A stretch of 64,000 nt of DNA from Lucifuga dentata (Eukaryota > Chordata > Actinopteri > Ophidiiformes > Bythitidae), in NCBI GenBank assembly GCA_014773175.1, contig VXCM01000493.1, forward strand, positions 1-64,000. Direction: 5' to 3'. Below, piece after piece: positions 58,105 through 64,000 of the stretch (its first letter is position 1; each line of letters starts with the position of its first letter). The translations under genes and the position numbers were made by a program. Below the pieces are notes generated by a model that was not told the DNA's origin, did no database searches, and saw only the letters and a program-made list of their open reading frames with translations.

Positions 58105-59170
58105 TCTAACATGTTTACATCAACATACAGATCTGATCCACAAAGTATGAGGTTAGCATGCAAGAAATCTTCCAGGATCCATGTTTCGCTTTCTGCAGGT
58201 GTTGCCAGCACAGGCCTGATGCAGCTGACCAATCACAACAGAGCACACACATTAGTTTTCCTTTAAAACTCAGCAGTCCTTGCAGGTAAACACCAAGCTG
58301 TAAACGGCAGCGCTGACTTGTAGCGTTACACCAGATTTTTTTTTTTTTTTTTCNTTTTTTTTTTTTTTTTTCATTGACAGACCAACTAGGCCACTAAGGT
58401 CATTGATGCATTTCTGGGTTTTTCCACATGCCAGTTTGAGGCATGTGATTTTGATACAAAACTGAAAAAAAAGAGCCTTGTAGTCAGTTGCAGCTCGTCC
58501 CACCGCTCATGGAAAACAGCAACATACAAAGGAGCAGTATTTTCACAGCCTCTAGGCAGCTTTCCATTGGGTATAATGATTGATTTTCATCCACTTTATC
58601 CACTTTTCTAGCTTGGTTTCAGCAGTAGAGCTTTTACTCGCCCCTTGTGGGGGGAGGGACTCCATGTTTATGGCTTTGTTTCATGCTAAGTCAAGGGCTG
58701 CAAAAATGGCTATATCTTTATGAGCAGGCTTGATTCAAACAAAAATTGACATGGAAGTTCAAAACAACTAAACAGATCTTTTTGTGTTAAAAAAAAAAAT
58801 AGAATTCCTCTGTTACAGTCTGAATTTACAACTCAAAATACAAGAATTTTTATAAAATTTGTTTTTGCAAGTTTGATATACTCATGTAAAAAGTACTGCA
58901 AAATTGAGACTTAAAGTGCACTAGACTGAAAGCCTAGATTCTCCTGAAAAAAAAAAAAAAGATATATTTGATGCAGTGACATAATGAACTCAGAATAACA
59001 AGATTTATGAAGGTTGAATCTATGCACTAGTGACAATGCTAGCCCCCAGAGAGTTAAAAAGGTTTGTTTTCACTCAGTGTGCACAGCAGTGTTGCAGCAA
59101 GGGAGAATACAAGTGGATCAATCATTTTTGCATATTAAAGCATAGCAAAAGTTTCAAAATGACCTGTAAA
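58105..59170. repeat. Second, diverged copy of the 52845-53110 repeat
   Basis: 58105-58250 (CCACAAAGTATGAGGTTAGC, CTGACCAATCACAACAGAGC) resembles 52860-52970. 59060-59165 (TTTTCACTCAGTGTGCACAG, GTTGCAGCAAGG, GTTTCAAAATGACC) resembles 52995-53105. The two halves are separated here by about 800 bp of other sequence, including a T run with an N at 58354, implying an insertion. Confidence 0.5.
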
Positions 59171-59219
59171 AAAAAAAATAAATAAATAAGAAATAAATCT
59201 CCTTTAATAAGTCTCCTCT

Positions 59220-60660
59220 TTATGTTAATGATGAAAATGAGTTGCTTTCATATAATTCCAGTTGTGTTTTTACAGTGTGTGCATCTTTTCTCATGTAGAT
59301 AAAAGGACCAAACTCCCACATGAAAACATGAGCAGCCACTGCCTGGAGCTGCCTGTGGGTGTATGAAACACAGAAAGAAGAGGCGGGGACCAGAGAGGAG
59401 GAAGAGCGAGAGAGGTGAATTACAAATGACTTGTAAGAAAAAAATAATGAGGAAGAGTCAACATCCATGAGTGTGTGTATGTGACTCTGCCCTTTTACAA
59501 CAGACTCGGGCAATTTGCTCAAGTTGTTCCAAAGAGGAGAAACCATTTCCTGCCCGATGGCTGTAAGACTTTACTCTGTCCCTCCAACCCGAGCTGGCAG
59601 CAGTGTCTTCACCACTATTGATTTCCTTTCCTCCTCTATTTAGAAAAACATAGTTCACATGCCAGAGAGGAGACGGCACAACAACATTAGGGGATGTCTC
59701 TTCATAACAACATTAACGGAATGCAAAGGAAAGAAGAAGAGGGAATGGAAATGGAGCTGATTTAGAAAACAAAAAAAATCAATAGCAGCGTCCAACAAAT
59801 AAGAAAAACATGACATTTTCAACTAAAACCATAAAACCACGGCTGTTTAATTTTAAGGTTTATAAGTTGGCTAATTTTGTCTCCACAGCCTGGAAAAGAA
59901 GGCAAGAGGGTTTGTTTCTTTAATATGACTTTGCAATGTATAGAAAATTTTTATTTGCTTATTTGTTTGATGAGGATTAATATCACTGTATCTGCAAATG
60001 TATGTATGTATCTGTATCCGGTATGCATGAAAAAGTGGTGTCTTGTAAGTCCATGTGGGCTGGGCATAGTGTTTTGTATGCATGACACAATAATAAAAAA
60101 AATCATTCATTCATTCACCATAAACTCATGAAGCGTTTCAGAGCTTGTTTCCTGGACTGCTGGATGACACAAGACAACAGAAAATTCCAAATGGATCATG
60201 AAAATCCCAAAACCATCTGACACAGAGGAGTTGATCATTTTAGACAAATATTATGAAAATATCCACTAATATTTCTCATATTGTTCATGTTGTGCATTCT
60301 GTCTCCCAGGTATCAACTCATACGCTCACGAGATCCTAAACATGGACGGTTACAAATGATTTGAATGATTTTATTGTTGTTGTTGACATTTTTGGCTACA
60401 GAGGTGACGCAAGCTTCATTTACTCCTTGCATTAATGCGATCTGTTAACCAGATAAGGAAAAATGCATGTTAATGCAAGATGTGAATGGTTGCAGAATGC
60501 ACTGATCAGACCGCACGTGAACGCAGCTTGCATTGGTTTAAATTAATCATGTACAGGTCAGGTCCACCCACAAGTTGAAGTGGTTCTCAAGTTGTTCTCT
60601 CTCATTCTTGTCAATAAAGTTATTTTGAAACAGGAGTTGCAACTTGCCCTAATGCTGCCT
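59220..60660. other. Intergenic DNA, no gene recognised
   Basis: Only short frames without domains. Nothing else supported. Confidence 0.5.
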
Positions 60661-60672
60661 TCGACTTAAAGG

Positions 60673-60807
60673 ACCATTTTGCATGTTTGAGCCTATTCAA
60701 TTTTCATACATGTAACATTACTGACAATCATTTCCAAAANACCATTTTGCATGTTTGAGCCTATTCAATTTTCATACATGTAACATTACTGACAATCATT
60801 TCCAAAA
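60673..60807. repeat. 67-bp exact duplicate around a single N (likely assembly artefact)
   Basis: Bases 60673-60739 equal 60741-60807, with N at 60740. Confidence 0.95.
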
Positions 60808-61039
60808 GCATCCTACTGGAACAGTGAATTCATTTTTTTTTCTTACCTTCCAGACCTCCATTGGTTTCAGTTCATTCTAGTATGCTATTAAAATTAACTT
60901 GTTGATACTTGAAACGTTCTTGGGATAGGTAATCCATCATCACGAACAAGATGTATATTCAGGGTTTTTTTTCAAAGTTACGTAATTTTAGCATTTAAGC
61001 ACAATAAAAAGCGCAGAGTGAATGTATACCTCCACTGGG

Positions 61040-61170
61040 GAATATAGTCCCAAAAGAAGACCTGCATTTATAGAAAAATTTAAATGACCATGACTTCATA
61101 AGGCNGAATATAGTCCCAAAAGAAGACCTGCATTTATAGAAAAATTTAAATGACCATGACTTCATAAGGC
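61040..61170. repeat. 65-bp exact duplicate around a single N (likely assembly artefact)
   Basis: Bases 61040-61104 equal 61106-61170, with N at 61105. Confidence 0.95.
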
Positions 61171-61324
61171 TCTGAATCTTGATTTTGAAAGATTAAGAGA
61201 TTTTGCAAAATATCAGGAAAGCTGAAATATGGTTTTATCCTTTGGGAAATAGTTGTAACGTATGAAAATTGAATATATTAGGCTCAAACATGCAAAATGG
61301 CCAGTATGGTCCTTTAACTTCTTA

Positions 61325-61470
61325 GAACTTTGAATGTCTGATCTCTGATAGGAAAAGTCAAAGAAAACACTCCCTCAACACGGAATTCCTACTCAGAAAG
61401 TCAGACAAGGTTCCTCACGCCCAAGTTCATACGATGCCATTTCAATATGGCTGCTCACTTTTTCACACTG
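61325..61470. repeat. Interspersed repeat shared with the right edge of the window
   Basis: AAAGTCAAAGAAAAC, CTCAGAAAGTC, GACAAGGTTCCTCA and TTTCAATATGGCTGCTCAC also occur in the same order at 63895-63999. The second copy continues past the window. Confidence 0.6.
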
Positions 61471-62399
61471 TAAACAGTAATTTCTTTATTTATAACTGAA
61501 TGTTTAGAAGGATTTTCTTTAAATCAATCAGCATTTAGACACGGTAACAGGTTAAACATAAAACACTGGCGAATGCAGAAGCTGGTTTGAAAAAGTGAAG
61601 AGCTCATAAGTGTTAGTGTAGCTTCTTTTGGTCCAACAGAGCAAACAAAACACATTTTTATGTCAGTGTCCCACTTTGTTCAGCTCAAACACACGGTGGT
61701 CTTCAGTGAGGGCATTCCAAGTTAACGGCTTCCCAGTTCGGAGATACAACAAACGCTCCAGCACATGCCAAAAAGTTATTTATTATCGTTATTTTTTTTA
61801 AATAGATGAAGCTCGTTTCATGCAGCAAGCAGGAAACAGGCTAATGAAATGCCTAATGACTGAGATCCAATCACAATGCAGGCACAGTCCAGATAACGAG
61901 AACGCTTTTTAATGCAAAGTCTAAATGCAAGTCTCGGCATCAGATGTCACGATCCATCTAACATATCTGGATACTGAGATCGTGTGTTAATGCGGGAGGT
62001 AAATGCGGCCTAAGTGATAGAAAAATTACAATTTGTGAGTGACATCGACTTTAATTTTAGTTGACAGGACATTTCTTACACTCATTTAACAAGGCAATTT
62101 GAAATTTCCTGTGTGTGTTTGTGCACGTCTCTTAGAAACCACCTCTGTGGCTAATCAGCTGTCCCTATTATGGAAAATATGAATATGCGTGTTTGTGTGT
62201 GTCCACTTGTGCAGATATGGTGCTGTTGCTCCTCATCAATTCTCTAATGAGACAGAAAGAGTGTGACATCTGCACCTGGACACAATTAAGCCACAATCAC
62301 TTTCAATGAGGCTTCCCACAGAACAAGATCCTCCTCCTGTTCTATTTGTTCTATTGTTATTCTCCTTTTTTCCTGCCTTTTTGTTTTGGTTTCCCATAA

Positions 62400-62760
62400 T
62401 ATCAAATCTCTTCTTCATTCATTCGTATTAGCTCAGCTGCGTTCGCCATCGGCTCTCCAGCAGGTGTTCCTGGGCATTTTCATTATTTTATCGTTGAATC
62501 TGTTTCCTTTATTGTATTTCCAAAGACAATACAGGTTTCAAAGGACATCCCCATTTTGAGACAGTGATTTACTAGTCCTCTGGGAGGCCAGGACAGGTGA
62601 TGCACCAAGATTTAATTTTAGATAAGGGCCGATTACTTGGGCTCTTAAACCTGGGGACATTATGTCATTCTCCCTAGTAATAGTCAATTATCTTCTGAGA
62701 CGTGAGCATGTTGGACAAAGCAGCAGTGTGAGACTTCATCAGTCCCACAGGCAGTCCTGC
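62400..62760. other. Repeat-free stretch, possible conserved non-coding element
   Basis: Even composition, no microsatellite or TIR, several AT-rich homeodomain-like cores (ATTTAATTTTA, TCAATTATC). No coding frame. Suggestive only. Confidence 0.25.
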
Positions 62761-62846
62761 ACACGTCCAATCATTGCCAGAACAATAGAGAAGTAAGGTG
62801 GATCACCCAAACTTTACACCCATATGTTGTTGATTATCTGGTCCAT

Positions 62847-63414
62847 ATGCTGAGTTCGACAAACCTCAGAACTCAGATTTTTCCGACTTCTTACTTGGAA
62901 AAATGCACTGGAATGGCACTTAAAGTCGGAGTTCCAGCTGGGAAACTCAGACCAAAATTATCTACCCCGACTTACCGAGTATGACATCACTCAACATGCA
63001 GCACCGTGGAAGCGAGCTTTGTGAATAGAAATGATCAGCTAAAAGGCGAATAAAGTATTTTTTCTTGCGTGAAATTGAAAGAAAAAGGTCAGAATATCAC
63101 CATGGTAACTATCTATTTGGTATGATAACTGTTTGCCATTGATAGGTAAGTGTAAATAATTTCATATTACTTCTCTGCATAAAGTTTAATCCCAAAAACA
63201 GTGACTAATATCAGTGTAAAACAACACAACCAAACAGTCCTGTAGTCTAACTTTACTTTAGTTAGCATTTATTACTAAGCTTAATTAATGTTTACAGTAT
63301 TTATTGGTGTTCAGCTATGCTTTTTTGATTACATTTGGCTGGAAAGGTTTGAGGCTGGAAGTCGGAGCTTTCAACTGGGAAAAATTCGACTTCCGAGGTC
63401 TGTGAACGCAACAT
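62847..63414. mobile_element. MITE-like element with GTTCGAC/GCGTTCAC-type inverted ends
   Basis: The left end TGCTGAGTTCGACAAACCTC with CAGATTTTTCCGACTTC and the reversed right end TGTTGCGTTCACAGACCTCG with GAATTTTTCCCAGTTG are diverged inverted repeats. About 570 bp, non-coding. The target duplication is not clear. Confidence 0.5.
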
Positions 63415-63439
63415 TATCTTACACGTTCCAGTGATTGGC

Positions 63440-63690
63440 TCATGCTCCAGCCCCCTGGCATTTATACCAATTTGGCTAAAACTGCTTTTAGTTACGTCGC
63501 TCCGGTCTCATGGAATAAATTTCAATGCTCTCTAAAACTCGAAACTCTTGTAACTGTTGGTCAATTTGAATCAATTGTGGCAGAAAATCTGTCAACAGTG
63601 TATGTTTTAATTGATTTTTTATTTTTTTTTAAATCTCGATGTCATTAAGCTCTCAGTGATTCTCGAGAAATAAATAAAGGTTTGAAATGG
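63440..63690 (+). mobile_element. Non-LTR retrotransposon 3' end fragment
   Basis: A short plus-strand frame (63442-63648) carries NLAKTAFSYVAPVSWNKFQ and KLETLVTVGQFES, a pattern common at the extreme C-terminus of fish LINE reverse transcriptases (TAFSYSAPVAWN...LQ). It is followed by AAATAAATAAAGG, which fits a LINE 3' tail. 5'-truncated; the clade is not resolved. Confidence 0.6.
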
Positions 63691-63865
63691 AAAAATATAA
63701 TTCCAAAATCGTGGAAATTCAATTGGAACACGGATTGTTTTGCATTGTGTTTTGGAACAAGGCTGCAGGGATTTCTATACATTCAACCATAAGAGGTCAG
63801 AGGTGACAGCGTTCCAGTTCATCCCAAAGGTCTGACGGGGTTAATGCTGCGTTCAACCTGCACTC

Positions 63866-64000
63866 GAAACTTGGAATTTACGACCTCCGACTGCAAAAAG
63901 TCAAAGAAAACCTCACTTGGAATTCCAACTCAGAAAGTCCGACAAGGTTCCTCAATCCCAAATTCAGTATTGACAGAATTTCAATATGGCTGCTCACATC
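63866..64000. repeat. Second copy of the 61325-61470 repeat, cut by the window end
   Basis: Shares ordered blocks with 61325-61470, ending in TTTCAATATGGCTGCTCAC. Confidence 0.6.

Larger units (their letters stand above)
60670..61313. mobile_element. TTAA-MITE family, full copy, containing two artefactual duplicates
   Basis: 644 bp with TTAA on both sides (60666-60669 and 61314-61317). Left end AGGACCATTTTGCATG; right end reversed AGGACCATACTGGCC. Removing the duplicated segments around the Ns at 60740 and 61105 leaves 510 bp, in line with the other full copies. It is closest to the copy at 7491. Confidence 0.8.

Overview
This is eukaryotic, vertebrate DNA, almost certainly from a ray-finned (teleost) fish. 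Genes are split by GT-AG introns. The proteins are clear orthologues of vertebrate genes. The non-coding DNA is full of CA/GT microsatellites, AT-rich introns and short DNA-transposon remnants with TTAA, TA or 8-bp target duplications. Four protein-coding genes can be supported. All reference comparisons are from memory of the families; no search was run.

Layout: (1) 1-12.4 kb, minus strand: the 5' part of CYFIP2, seven coding exons encoding the first 265 residues, plus a probable non-coding first exon and promoter near 12.24-12.45 kb. The rest of the gene lies beyond the left edge. (2) 13.4-19.4 kb, minus strand: a complete ITK gene, 17 coding exons, 617 aa, with PH, BTK-type zinc motif, proline-rich, SH3, SH2 and tyrosine kinase regions. 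(3) 21.1-23.3 kb, plus strand: MED7, one coding exon, 254 aa. (4) 25.0-36.7 kb, plus strand: a LONRF-family gene (RING, TPR, RING, LON), 12 coding exons, 594 aa. (5) 36.7-64 kb: about 27 kb in which I find no cellular coding gene, only repeats and a few segments that might be conserved non-coding elements.

The CYFIP2-ITK-MED7 block matches the order I know from human 5q33; LONRF next to MED7 does not, since human LONRF genes lie on other chromosomes. The four genes are not a functional unit: CYFIP2 is a WAVE-complex subunit, ITK a T-cell kinase, MED7 a Mediator subunit, and LONRF a probable E3 ligase. ITK and MED7 are divergent, about 1.7-1.8 kb apart, with a triple-CCAAT promoter on the MED7 side.

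Mobile DNA includes several elements with both ends resolved: a recurrent TTAA-flanked MITE family (eight full or partial copies), a separate piggyBac-like MITE, three hAT-type elements with 8-bp duplications, a deleted mariner, a broken ZMYM-type hAT gene, and fragments of non-LTR retrotransposons. The window has 21 isolated single-N positions; at five of them the same 65-67 bp sits on both sides, which I read as unmerged contig ends rather than real tandem repeats.

I do not see a convincing undescribed biological system. The most useful leads are a serine at the predicted ITK gatekeeper position, splice sites that abut dinucleotide repeats (one acceptor has a GT repeat in place of a pyrimidine tract), two strong isolated hairpins, and a TIR-bounded element built of internal tandem repeats.
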